Positions 44,014 to 53,208 of a stretch of 64,000 bases of DNA are shown piece by piece (the stretch's first letter is position 1; each line of letters opens with the position of its first letter). Under the pieces are notes generated by a model. The model was not told the DNA's origin and did not search any database. It was given only the letters and a program-made list of their open reading frames with translations. The position numbers were made by a program, and so were the translations under genes. Origin of the DNA: Rhodospirillaceae bacterium (GTDB taxonomy: Bacteria > Pseudomonadota > Alphaproteobacteria > GCA-2746255); contig NVWO01000009.1 of NCBI GenBank assembly GCA_002746255.1, forward strand, positions 10,458 to 74,457, in the 5' to 3' direction.

Positions 44014-45253
44014 GGCCTTCTCCATTGAGGTAGAGCAACGCCGCATGGGCTTTTTTACGGTCGGTGCGCAGATGCAAAAGGGTTAACTCGGCGTCCAGCA
44101 CGGCAAGTTCTGCGCGCACCAGTTCGGAAAAATCCGCCGTTTCATTTTCATACCCGATGAGAGCGGCCCCGGCGGCGTGTTGCGCCCGTTTGCGCACGTC
44201 GCCATCGTAAAGTGCGACACGCTCGCCAAGGCGCGTCCATTCAGCGTAGGCGCGTCCAAGCTCACGGTTCAATTCCAGCAATTGCGCGTCGCGGCCAAGA
44301 CGCTCGGAAGCCTTCAGGCGCTTGGCGGCGCGAAGGTTTGGGGCCTGGCGGTTCGCGGTAAAAAGCGGCACGCTGAGCACCACACCGATTGTGCCAAAAT
44401 CCGAGCGGCTGTCACGCAGGCCATAGGCGCCCTCAACGGAAAAGCCGGGTTTGTATTGCTCACCCGCAATGTCCACGTCGCGGTCACGGGCGGCGATTCT
44501 GGCATCAAACGCCTTCATGCTTGGATGATGGATCAGGCCCGTCTTTATTTCCTGCACCGCCGGAAGGGGTGGCAAATGCGGCAATGTCCCTGGCAACGGA
44601 CGCACCGCATCGGCCATGCCGATCAGCCGGGTAAGGTCCGCACGCGCCATATCCGCCTTGCGGCTAATTTCCACCAGGCGCGCGTCCAAAAGACTGGTTT
44701 CCAGATCAATGCGCAGCACATTCTGCGCAGCACTGCGTCCAGTGGCAAACACTGCCTCTGCAATGCCGCCAAGCTCGGCAATTTGCGCCCGGCTTTCTTT
44801 GATAATCCTGTGCGCACCCTGCCAGTAAAAAATCTCCAGCCATGCGGTGCGCGTCTGAAGGGCGATCTGCCGCTCGCGCAACGTTTTTTGTTCGCGCTCG
44901 GCCGAAGCTTCGCTAAAACGCTTTCGCCGGATCAGACGAAGGCTGTCGCCCTTTGGAAAGGCCTGGCGCACGCCAAGAGACAATTGCGTCATGCCTTCGC
45001 GGTTGATGTCCAGGGAAGAAAGCGGCACGTTCTGCATGCGCGCCGTGAAGGTCGGATCAGGGAGTTGGCTGTCGGCAATGGCGCGTTCTTCCAACGCCTC
45101 GGCGCGTTCGTCAAAGAGCGCCACGCTCGGATCATTGGCCCGCACGGCAATGGTCACACTTTCGGCCAGGCCCAGGGGTTGCGCGGCAACCGGAACCGCA
45201 AGCAGCACGCCCGCCACAACGGCCAGCATGCAAGTGAAGATAGGTGAGGTCAT
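44006..45253 (-). CDS. cusC: TolC-family outer-membrane efflux channel CusC
   Basis: A 415-residue outer-membrane factor with a signal peptide (about 1-24) and two repeated OEP halves of coiled helical hairpins. It lacks the lipobox Cys after the signal, unlike E. coli CusC. It completes the tripartite cusABC pump, and identity is inferred mainly from the operon because family sequences vary. Confidence 0.85.
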   Translation of the reverse strand: MTSPIFTCMLAVVAGVLLAVPVAAQPLGLAESVTIAVRANDPSVALFDERAEALEERAIADSQLPDPTFTARMQNVPLSSLDINREGMTQLSLGVRQAFPKGDSLRLIRRKRFSEASAEREQKTLRERQIALQTRTAWLEIFYWQGAHRIIKESRAQIAELGGIAEAVFATGRSAAQNVLRIDLETSLLDARLVEISRKADMARADLTRLIGMADAVRPLPGTLPHLPPLPAVQEIKTGLIHHPSMKAFDARIAARDRDVDIAGEQYKPGFSVEGAYGLRDSRSDFGTIGVVLSVPLFTANRQAPNLRAAKRLKASERLGRDAQLLELNRELGRAYAEWTRLGERVALYDGDVRKRAQHAAGAALIGYENETADFSELVRAELAVLDAELTLLHLRTDRKKAHAALLYLNGEGHE

Positions 45254-45365
45254 GAGGTACGCCCCTTTTTTTCAAAGCCGAAATCTTTACATTACGCGCA
45301 CAGGCCAATGGGCCTGCGAAAATAGCCCCGCAAAAAATGCAGGCCTGAAAATGCGTTGAAAAGAT

Positions 45366-45761
45366 CTAGCTTCGAGGAGGCGGCGTGTTCTGCGCAATCA
45401 ACCGGCCATCCCGGTTCCAGTCGGTCTGGATTGGATCGTACATTTTCGGCGTTCTTTCAGCAGAACGAATTTCCGGAAGGACCGCAAACAACCCGGAAAA
45501 TGCGCCGCAGGGAAGGTTGCAATTCATATCCGCCGGACAGGCCCCGCCTTCATGCTGGTCGCAACAGGCATGGGCCGAACCCTGAGTCCTATCCGTAGAA
45601 TGCGCAGAATGCATAGAAGTAGAATGCGTGTCGGCGCTTTCCATTGAAGCCACCGGCGCGGCAGACGGATAGGCAAACGCCCCGGGTGCCAGCACGACAA
45701 CCGCCAGCAGCAGCAATGCCATGGCGGTTTTCAGCCTTAAATTCGCACCAATTCTGCCCAA
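45366..45761 (-). CDS. Small Cys/His/Met-rich exported protein of the cus operon
   Basis: A 131-residue protein with an N-terminal signal peptide (about 14-30: a long Leu/Val stretch ending PGAFA). A region rich in His, Met, Ser and Thr follows (residues about 40-60), then a Cys-rich patch (HACCDQHEGGACPADMNCNLPC). This composition suits metal binding in the periplasm. I recognise no family. The TTG start at 45761 has AAGGA upstream; an ATG at 45722 is an alternative. It lies 112 bases upstream of cusC on the same strand. Confidence 0.7.
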   Translation of the reverse strand: MGRIGANLRLKTAMALLLLAVVVLAPGAFAYPSAAPVASMESADTHSTSMHSAHSTDRTQGSAHACCDQHEGGACPADMNCNLPCGAFSGLFAVLPEIRSAERTPKMYDPIQTDWNRDGRLIAQNTPPPRS

Positions 45762-45983
45762 GGGAATCCATCCTTCCGTTCAAATACGATCATAAATACG
45801 GTCAGAGCCGATCGCAACGCCCTTTCCGACACGACAGTTATTCCCGAAAAACGCTGGCAACCGCTGGAAAAGATTGAAAAAACCCCGCCTTTGCCAGCAT
45901 GCACGGCCATTTTGCTGTAGGCTGGCGCGCTGGACATAATAAAAAAAGAGCCCTTTCCAGGGGCAAAGAATACGGAAATTTTT

Positions 45984-47429
45984 ATGGCAGAACGTGACGC
46001 AAAGCACGACCTTCGACGCGGCAAGGCATTTTCGCCGCGTATTGCGGCGGGGCTGTTTGCCATTGGCGACGGGCTTGCCGTTTTTCTGACTGGCTTGTTC
46101 CTCTATCTCGCCTATCTCGGCTGGAATGCGGAGGACAAGGCGCAGCTTTATGTCACGGCCATGGTCATTCAGTCCGCTATCATTGTAACCACGTTTTATT
46201 TTCTTGGCTTGTATGGCTTCGATTCGCTTCTGCGCCATCTTTATTCGATCAAACGAATTATCCTCAGCGTTTCCATCCTGTTCCTTGTCCTGATCGGGCT
46301 CGCATTCGCATTAAAGCTTTCCTTCGAATATTCGCGCATATGGTTTTTTTCCTGGTATCTGCTGACCGTCGCAGCGTTGAGCATACTCAGGGGCACAACG
46401 TCCTATCTGGTTCGCTCTCTGGCAAGAGCCGGAAAACTAACGCGCAACCTCGTTATCGTTGGCGGCGGCGAACAGGGGGTTCGCCTGCTCGAAGCGCTGG
46501 AGAAACATCGCGAGCCGTGGATTCGGATTCTTGGTTTTTTCGATGACCGCACCGACCGCATCCCATGCCAGCTGGGAAACCACAGGCTGCAAGGCAATCT
46601 GGATGGCCTGATTGAATTTTCCAGACATACGCGGGTCGATGAAGTGCTGATCGCAATTCCCTGGGAGGCCGAAAACCGGTTGCTCGACATTTTCAGAAAA
46701 CTCAAAGTCATTCCGGCGCGCATCCGATTAAGCCCGGACAAGATTGGATTAAATCCCCTGTTTCATAATTTTGACCGCTGCTGCAGCATTCCGATGCTGG
46801 ATATTTTCGACAAGCCAATTTCGGATTGGAATTACGTCCTGAAAATAATCGAAGACCGCGTGGCCGGCGCCGTCCTTCTGGCCGCTTCCGCTCCGATAAT
46901 GTTGCTGATCGCCATCGTCATCAAAACCACCAGCCCCGGCCCGGTTCTGTTTCGCCAGCAACGCTATGGGTTTAACAATCAACTCATCGAAGTCTATAAA
47001 TTTAGAACCATGCATCATGGCCAGACAGACCAGGACGCAAGCAAGCTGGTGACAAAGGGAGACTCAAGAGTGACCCCGTTTGGTGCCTTTTTGCGGCGGA
47101 CAAGCCTGGATGAACTCCCCCAGTTTTTCAACGTGTTACAAGGGAACATGTCGATCGTTGGGCCACGCCCCCATGCGCTGCAGGCAAAGGCGGGCAACCG
47201 GCTTTATGAAGAGGTTGTCTCGCAATATGCCAGCCGGCATAAGGTAAAACCCGGCATCACCGGATGGGCGCAGGTCAGCGGCTGGCGCGGTGAGACCGAT
47301 AATGAAGAAAAAATTCAACGGCGCCTTGAACACGACCTCCATTACATCGAAAACTGGTCGTTGCTGTTCGACCTTCGAATCATCCTCCGCACGATCCTGG
47401 TTTTGTTCAAGAATGAAAATGCGTATTAG
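45984..47429 (+). CDS. Undecaprenyl-phosphate sugar phosphotransferase (WcaJ-like)
   Basis: A 481-residue polyprenyl glycosylphosphotransferase that starts repeat-unit assembly by moving a sugar-1-phosphate (probably glucose or a similar sugar) onto undecaprenyl phosphate. It has four N-terminal TM helices (to about residue 135), a CoA-binding-like Rossmann domain (LVIVGGGEQG, about 152), a fifth TM and the catalytic domain. Catalytic motifs are VYKFRTM, RRTSLDELPQ (Asp-Glu) and SIVGPRPHA. It opens the polysaccharide cluster and overlaps nothing; the next gene starts one base after its stop. Confidence 0.93.
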   Translation: MAERDAKHDLRRGKAFSPRIAAGLFAIGDGLAVFLTGLFLYLAYLGWNAEDKAQLYVTAMVIQSAIIVTTFYFLGLYGFDSLLRHLYSIKRIILSVSILFLVLIGLAFALKLSFEYSRIWFFSWYLLTVAALSILRGTTSYLVRSLARAGKLTRNLVIVGGGEQGVRLLEALEKHREPWIRILGFFDDRTDRIPCQLGNHRLQGNLDGLIEFSRHTRVDEVLIAIPWEAENRLLDIFRKLKVIPARIRLSPDKIGLNPLFHNFDRCCSIPMLDIFDKPISDWNYVLKIIEDRVAGAVLLAASAPIMLLIAIVIKTTSPGPVLFRQQRYGFNNQLIEVYKFRTMHHGQTDQDASKLVTKGDSRVTPFGAFLRRTSLDELPQFFNVLQGNMSIVGPRPHALQAKAGNRLYEEVVSQYASRHKVKPGITGWAQVSGWRGETDNEEKIQRRLEHDLHYIENWSLLFDLRIILRTILVLFKNENAY

Positions 47430-48633
47430 ATGAAGATGCCGACACGCACCCCGCCAATGACAAGTGAACGTTCTTCTTCGGCGGCAATCATCCTCGCCGA
47501 TTTTGTGACCGGGCGAATAACGGGTGGGCATCAAAGCGACTACCTCGCCGCCCTCGAAGAGGCCCTCTCACCGCTCGGCACCGTGACCATCGCACCCTAT
47601 CGCGATGGGCATGCCGTCATTCAACAGGCCCTTGCCAGCCTTCCAAAAATGCCTTTAACACCTTCCCGCTTTGGGCGTTATTTTGGAAGTCTTTGGCTGT
47701 TTCACAGATTGCTGCGAAACCGGCGAACGCAACTGATCCTCTTTCCATCTCCGGAATTTCGGGATTTCGTTATTTTTTTTCTGGCGTCCGTTTTTCAGAT
47801 ATCCAGACACAAAACGGTTGCCCTGTTCGTCTTTCGGCGGGATGCCGCAGGCATCGTTGGACGGGTTTCCTGGAAATCACGTTTGATTGACCGCATGACG
47901 CGATGGCTGTCAAAACGGCATTACCTGTATCCGGTTTCCGATTCCAGGGTTGCCTTAACCTATTGGGAGGCCGTCACGGGACTTCCGGGAAGCCTTGTCG
48001 GCATTCCCATGCGCCGCCCCTCCGGCGCAAGGCGTCCCAGACAAGCGACGGACCCGCTGATCATTGGACTGATTGGCCTTTTCCGCCTGGAGAAAGGGGC
48101 TGCAGCCTATGATCGCGTTACCGGGGAAGCCCTTGCCTTTGGCCCGCCGGCAAAGGTTATTCTGCAGCTTAATCCTTCAAACATGCCCGAAGAAGAAAGG
48201 CTGGCAGCCGAACTTCGCCGCAAATGGCAGGACGCAGGAAGCGTCCAAATCATCGACGAACATCTCAACGCCGATGCCTATGCCTCGCTTCTCGGTTCGC
48301 TCGACATCCTGGTGCTTCCCTATGACGCAGGCTAGCTACGGGGTTGGCACAAGCGGCATCATGTTTGAGATACTTGCCATGGATGGCGTTGTCGTCGCCA
48401 CCCGGTTTGAATGGGGCGTTGCGCGTTTCGGAGACAATCCGAACGTGGTCTGGCTGGACGATGTGGAACCCGTCACCATCCAGAACGCGTTGAAAGAGGC
48501 GGCAAGACTGGTCGCCTCCGATTCTCGCGCACAATTGCCGGATGATTTCACATCGAGCTGGCATGCCGCCATTCAGCAGGCCTGCGCCAGCCTTCCAAAA
48601 AAGCGCTTCGATGCCCATGGAACGGGCAGATAA
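47430..48633 (+). pseudogene. Glycosyltransferase-like gene broken by a 1-base frameshift
   Basis: Two overlapping frames encode one family. Frame 1 (47430-48335) ends at VLPYDAG then TAG. The remainder continues in the next frame from about 48331 (SYGVGTSGIMFE) to 48633. Deleting one G of the GG at 48330-48331 restores DAASYGVGTSG, which aligns with DAESYGPGTSG in the intact paralogue at 58463-59617. The restored protein would be about 400 residues, like the paralogue. It resembles GT-B glycosyltransferases at the C-terminus. It could be a sequencing error, a real pseudogene or, less likely, a frameshift-expressed gene. Confidence 0.85.
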
Positions 48634-48645
48634 CGGTAGATTCAA

Positions 48646-49491
48646 ATGGACATGTTAAAATGCCTCATCAAGCGTCTCATCGGCAGGGACCCCAGGATCA
48701 AACAACTGGAGCAGGAGCTTCGCCTGTGCCAGGCTCAGTTCGAGGTTCTCTTCTCGGACGTGGCAACGTTTGCGAGCAAATCGGATTTGCCGAAACCCGG
48801 AAATGTTTCAATCACGACTGAACATCCAGTCGCCATTGCCTCCAACGATCACCTGCATCCAAAAGGCACGAAGAACGACATCACGCGCCATCCGCGATTC
48901 GTGGCGGCGTTAAAAAAATGCCTCGGAAATGATCTCGCCTATCTGGATCTTGGCTGTTCCGGCGGCGGCCTGGTCTTCGACTTCCTGATGCGTGGCTTTG
49001 AGGCCTATGGCATCGAGGGCTCGGACTATAGCCGGAAGCACAAACGCGCCTTCTGGGGCATTATTCCGGATCGCCTGTTTACGGCCGACATTACGAAGCC
49101 TTTCCAATTGCGCGAAAAGGACGGCGATGGACCAAAGACCTTTCGGGTCATCGGCGCATGGGAGGTCCTCGAACATCTGGAGGCGACGGCGCTGGAGAGC
49201 TTCTTTCGGAACGTGCGGGATCATCTGCGAGACGACGGGCTCTTCGTTGCTTCCGTGGCAACCACTGACGACATCGATCCTCTAATGGGGATTAACTGGC
49301 ACAAGACCGTGAAGCCGAAAGACTGGTGGATTGAGAGATGCGCGGCGTTCGGCTTTGAGGAAGCGGAGATTGCTTTTGCCATCGCTGATTTTCCGAGAGG
49401 ATCCGGAAATCCGACTTCACTGGACTGGAATTTTGCAATGAACCCTGAGATGGGGTTTCACCTCGTGCTCAGGAAACGGCCCCATTCATAG
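48646..49491 (+). CDS. Class I SAM-dependent methyltransferase
   Basis: A 281-residue protein with the SAM-binding motif YLDLGCSGGG, the acidic end of strand 2 (IEGSD) and WEVLEHLE at the family's post-II position. A short N-terminal helical region precedes the domain. The substrate is unknown; by context it may methylate a sugar or polymer end. It lies just after the broken glycosyltransferase, and the gene after it is convergent. Confidence 0.8.
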   Translation: MDMLKCLIKRLIGRDPRIKQLEQELRLCQAQFEVLFSDVATFASKSDLPKPGNVSITTEHPVAIASNDHLHPKGTKNDITRHPRFVAALKKCLGNDLAYLDLGCSGGGLVFDFLMRGFEAYGIEGSDYSRKHKRAFWGIIPDRLFTADITKPFQLREKDGDGPKTFRVIGAWEVLEHLEATALESFFRNVRDHLRDDGLFVASVATTDDIDPLMGINWHKTVKPKDWWIERCAAFGFEEAEIAFAIADFPRGSGNPTSLDWNFAMNPEMGFHLVLRKRPHS

Positions 49492-49518
49492 GGCCATTGG
49501 ATTGAATGGCGGACATCA

Positions 49519-50520
49519 CTACGGTTTCATTTCAAGAATTGTAGCGCCTTCTTTATCGACCGAAAACGCAACACAGTTTCGGAGACCAATCTTTTCCATC
49601 AAGGCCGTTCGGCGTTCCGGCGGCACGATGACAAGCAAGAAGCCGCCGGCCCCCGCGCCACATAGCTTGCCCCCGAGTGCCCCTTCGCGCAGGCAGAGAT
49701 CGTAAAGCTCGTCGATTGCGTCGTTTGTAACCTTTGAAGACAACCCCTTTTTCAACTGCCAAGACTCGTTCAGAAGCAGGGCAAGACGGCCAGGAATTTC
49801 CGCCGCGTCGCCTCCTCCTTCCAGGATACGCTGCGCTTCATCCACCATGTCACGCATGCGGCCTAAATTCGCATCCAGCTTGCGGGTTGTCATACGCGCA
49901 ATCTGCTCGTCCAGAACGTGGCTTGCACGCCGCGTCTGACCGGTGAAAATGAGGAGCATCCATTCCGTTAACCGGTTAATTCCTTCGTTGGAAATCTGGA
50001 TTTTTTGCGCCGATATTTGATCCTTGTGAAAATCATAGCGCCGCAACCCGCCAAAGCTTGCATGGAGCTGGTCCTGAATGCCGACCCGTTCGTTCAGGAT
50101 TTCATGCTCCACATGAATAGCCTTTCTGGCAAGCGCCATCGGGTCGCATGGCTTGCCCTGAAGCCTCCAGATCAAATGTTGAAATCCGACCGTAAAGGTC
50201 GAGGAACTTCCCAGTCCCGCACCGGCCGGAAGGTCGGCCTGAACGCTGAAATCCGTCGGCACGGAATAGCCTTCCTCGCGCATCACTTCCCGGACAACCG
50301 GATGCTGAATTTCTTCCACCTTCTCGCAAGTCTCGACCCGCGAGTAACCAACCCGGTAGCGATACTGCACCATCGCGCCCAGTGGCAAGGCGCTGATATA
50401 GATGTATTTATCGATCGCAAAGCCAAGGGTTGCCCCCGGCTGTTCCCGGAAATATTCCGGATAATCCGTCCCCCCCCCAAACAAGCTAACGCGAAGTGGC
50501 GTTCGGCTGACCAACAGCAT
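49519..50520 (-). CDS. GHMP kinase, HddA-like heptose 7-phosphate kinase
   Basis: A 333-residue GHMP-family sugar kinase. Motifs: TPLRVSLFGGGTDYP near the N-terminus, the ATP loop LPAGAGLGSSST, and GGKLCGAGAGGFLL near the C-terminus. The pattern matches D-glycero-D-manno-heptose 7-phosphate 1-kinase (HddA). That enzyme makes heptose 1,7-bisphosphate toward GDP-heptose. The substrate assignment is strengthened by an HddC-like gene in the same cluster. GGGGAG precedes the ATG. Confidence 0.85.
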   Translation of the reverse strand: MLLVSRTPLRVSLFGGGTDYPEYFREQPGATLGFAIDKYIYISALPLGAMVQYRYRVGYSRVETCEKVEEIQHPVVREVMREEGYSVPTDFSVQADLPAGAGLGSSSTFTVGFQHLIWRLQGKPCDPMALARKAIHVEHEILNERVGIQDQLHASFGGLRRYDFHKDQISAQKIQISNEGINRLTEWMLLIFTGQTRRASHVLDEQIARMTTRKLDANLGRMRDMVDEAQRILEGGGDAAEIPGRLALLLNESWQLKKGLSSKVTNDAIDELYDLCLREGALGGKLCGAGAGGFLLVIVPPERRTALMEKIGLRNCVAFSVDKEGATILEMKP

Positions 50521-50534
50521 GACCGGCTCCCCTG

Positions 50535-51446
50535 TTACGAAAGCCGCTTCAGGCGATCGGACAGATAGGAATCGATCGTCGCACGCAATCCCGTTTCCAA
50601 CGGCGTGTAATCGAAATTAAACAGGCTGTCTATCCTGGATGTATCGAGTATCTTTTTCAGAACGCCCACATAGCGGCTGGTATCATATTGAATGTCATCC
50701 GGGTCGTATCCGACGATCTCGCATATCTTTTGGGCATATTCCTTTATCGAATAGCCGGCCCCGCTGGCCACATTGAGGATGTCGTTTGATATTTTTCCGG
50801 CCGTAAGTTCGATCAGACGCACCGCATCTTCGACATAAATCAATTCGCGTATTTGCGAACCATCCCCCCACAAGACAACCGGGTCGCCATTCTCCTTGCC
50901 AGCCACGATCTTCCGGATCAGATCGAAGACAAAGTGGGTATCTGAAGGATCAAACTCGGGTCCGTACAAAGTGGAGGGAACCAGATAGCGGTAGTTCAGA
51001 CCATACTGATGACGCAGGGCGACCAGTCCCTCGTAAAGCATCCGCTTTGTCATCGTATAGGTATAAAGATCCGGGTCCGGATCCCCTTTCATGTAACTCT
51101 CTTCCTTCAAGGGAAATCCCGGGGAATAGGCGCAACTGGTCCCCATGGCAACCAACTCGGCCTGGGGCTGAAATTCCTTCCAGAACCACAGAACATTCGT
51201 ATTGAGCTGCTGGTTGACGATCCATTGTTCGCCCTTGTGATACAGGCAGTAGTCGCCTGCCTTCGTCCAGGCGGCCAAATGATAGATCCGATCGAATTTT
51301 TCATCCTTGAGGGATAAAAGATTTTCCTGTCGCGTAAGATCGCAGGTTTTCGTATTTACGATCACGACCGACATGCCGTCCCGTTCGAGGACGCGCACAA
51401 GATGACGCCCCAGAAATCCCGTTCCGCCAGTAACAAGAACATGCAT
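50535..51446 (-). CDS. NAD-dependent epimerase/dehydratase (GDP-sugar type)
   Basis: A 303-residue short-chain dehydrogenase of the extended class. The nucleotide motif is VTGGTGFLG, and the catalytic pair is YTMTK (Tyr-x3-Lys) with Ser/Thr in GTSCAYSP. It resembles GDP-fucose synthase and GDP-sugar epimerase/reductases. The product is not determined. It lies 14 bases upstream of the GHMP kinase on the same strand. Confidence 0.85.
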   Translation of the reverse strand: MHVLVTGGTGFLGRHLVRVLERDGMSVVIVNTKTCDLTRQENLLSLKDEKFDRIYHLAAWTKAGDYCLYHKGEQWIVNQQLNTNVLWFWKEFQPQAELVAMGTSCAYSPGFPLKEESYMKGDPDPDLYTYTMTKRMLYEGLVALRHQYGLNYRYLVPSTLYGPEFDPSDTHFVFDLIRKIVAGKENGDPVVLWGDGSQIRELIYVEDAVRLIELTAGKISNDILNVASGAGYSIKEYAQKICEIVGYDPDDIQYDTSRYVGVLKKILDTSRIDSLFNFDYTPLETGLRATIDSYLSDRLKRLS

Positions 51447-51478
51447 GAGCTGTTTCCAATCCGGAAAGTGATGAAAAT

Positions 51479-52417
51479 TTACACGTTCGAGAATTTCGAA
51501 CTGTCGATCATTGTATAGGCTTTCGCAAGCTCACCGATGCCCGCTTTGAGCGCCCAGTCGGGGCAATACCCGGTGGCCTCGATTTTCTCGTTCGAGACGA
51601 TGTAGTTCCGCTTGTCCGGGTCCTCTCCGAACGGGGCCTCCAGATAGACAAAATCCGTCAGGACGGATTGAATAAGCTGGCACAATTCGATTTTTGAAAG
51701 ATTGGCATCGGAAAGGCCGACATTGTAGGCATCCCCCTTCATCGCATCGTAATTTGCAATCGCATGCATGAATGCCTTTGCAACGTCGCGGACATGGATG
51801 TAGTTCCGCTTGAAATGCCCTTCGAAAATAACGATGAAACGGTCCCGAATCGCCCGATAAGTAAAATCATTTACGAGAAGATCCAGCCGCATGCGTGGCG
51901 AGACGCCAAAGACCGTGGCCAGACGGAGCGTGACCCCCTTGTTTGCGCTCAGAATGGCTTCTTCCGCCTCGACCTTCGTCCTGCCGTAAAGCGAGATGGG
52001 ACGCAAAGGGCTTTCCTCGGTGCAGGGCACATCCGCGTCCCCCGTCCCATAACCGCTGTTGCTGTTCGGAAAGATGATTTTCTGTTCCGTCCCGACCATC
52101 TCAACAATTTTCAGAACCGCGTCGCGATTCACAGCCACCGCGTTATACGGGTCCCGATCGCAAAGGGGCGCGCCAACCAGGGCGGCCAGGGGAATGACGA
52201 TATCGGCCTTCGGAAGCAAATTTTTCAGCAGCCGCTCATCCCGCGTGTCACCGCGAATGGGCGTAAAATATTCAAACTGGCAGCACTCCGCAAGATAGGT
52301 GTTGCCGCTTGGGAAATTGTCCAGCACCGTGACCCGGTAGCCCTCTTTAAGCAACATCGGCGTCAGGACCGAGCCGATATAGCCGGCGCCGCCGGTGATC
52401 AGAACCTGTTGTCTCAC
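51479..52417 (-). CDS. NAD-dependent epimerase/dehydratase (GTG start)
   Basis: A 312-residue extended short-chain dehydrogenase. The Rossmann motif is ITGGAGYIG; the catalytic region is NSNSGYG...YGRTK with Tyr and Lys. It starts with GTG, preceded by GGGGA. The family acts on nucleotide sugars (UDP, GDP or dTDP); the exact substrate is unclear. It forms a run with the neighbouring reductase and kinase. Confidence 0.85.
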   Translation of the reverse strand: MRQQVLITGGAGYIGSVLTPMLLKEGYRVTVLDNFPSGNTYLAECCQFEYFTPIRGDTRDERLLKNLLPKADIVIPLAALVGAPLCDRDPYNAVAVNRDAVLKIVEMVGTEQKIIFPNSNSGYGTGDADVPCTEESPLRPISLYGRTKVEAEEAILSANKGVTLRLATVFGVSPRMRLDLLVNDFTYRAIRDRFIVIFEGHFKRNYIHVRDVAKAFMHAIANYDAMKGDAYNVGLSDANLSKIELCQLIQSVLTDFVYLEAPFGEDPDKRNYIVSNEKIEATGYCPDWALKAGIGELAKAYTMIDSSKFSNV

Positions 52418-52437
52418 GATATATTCCCCATCATTTT

Positions 52438-53193
52438 TTACTGACTTCTTTCTTTTTTCACGAAAATAGCATGCCCGTTCAGGTTATGTATGAATAAGCG
52501 GTCTGATTCATAGGCCAATTCATTCACAAGCCGTGTAATCCCCGGACAATAAGTGAAACCATAATCATCAAACACAACAATCCCACCGACGACCAGCCTA
52601 GGCCATACCCACTCAAGGATATCCTTAGCAGATTGATAAATATCAACGTCAATATGGCAAAAACGAAAACACCGCTTAGAAATTGCGTCTCCCGTTTCAT
52701 CGGGAAATACCCCTATTAAGAGCTCAATATTTACTCCCAATTTGCGGGCCAGGTTCACGACATCTTCTTGCTTAGAATCGGCATGAGCACCGTCCACATA
52801 ACCGCCATCAATTGGCCCGGCCTTCACAACACCAGCAAACGTATCCGCAAGAAAGACGTTGGCTTCAGGTATATCCTGCTGAAATCTATACGCTAAAAGG
52901 CAGCCGGATGCGCCGCGCCATACACCCACCTCAAGGATGTCTCCCTCTGGAAGCTTGGCTGCCTGTAAGGCAAGCGACTAAAGTTCATAGCAACGATATT
53001 GATCAACGAGACAATTCGATGAAACTTTCTGATAAACTTTTTGGAACTCGGAATCAGATAGCCAAGGCGCATAACTCATAATTGGCAGCACCATTTCATA
53101 ATCCAGATCAGGATCATGTGACGTCATGCTGGGTACACGCCACAATTTATACCCCATGGCACGTAGCACGGATTGAATCATTTGTTTAAGCAC
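52438..53193 (-). pseudogene. TylF/MycF-like methyltransferase interrupted by in-frame TAG
   Basis: A single reading frame encodes about 251 residues, broken only by TAG at 52978-52980 (codon 72). Upstream residues end VDQYRCYEL; downstream resumes SLALQAAKLPEGDILEVGVW in the same frame. TylF-type O-methyltransferases usually have a Trp near here, so a TGG-to-TAG change is likely. Later motifs: LADTFAGV, HIDVDIYQSA, IVVFDDYG (metal Asp residues). The gene is visibly AT-richer than its neighbours. Translation could also restart at GTG 52929, giving an incomplete SAM fold. Confidence 0.85.
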
Positions 53194-53208
53194 TACATGT
53201 TTCCCGCT

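Noticed and set aside
45930-45965. Hairpin followed by a T run on the minus strand upstream of the wcaJ-like gene
   Set aside because: The stem is only 4 bp and there is no minus-strand gene upstream of it to terminate.
52978-52980. TAG read as pyrrolysine
   Set aside because: Pyrrolysine is confined to special methylamine systems, and no pyl genes are visible; a nonsense change is simpler.
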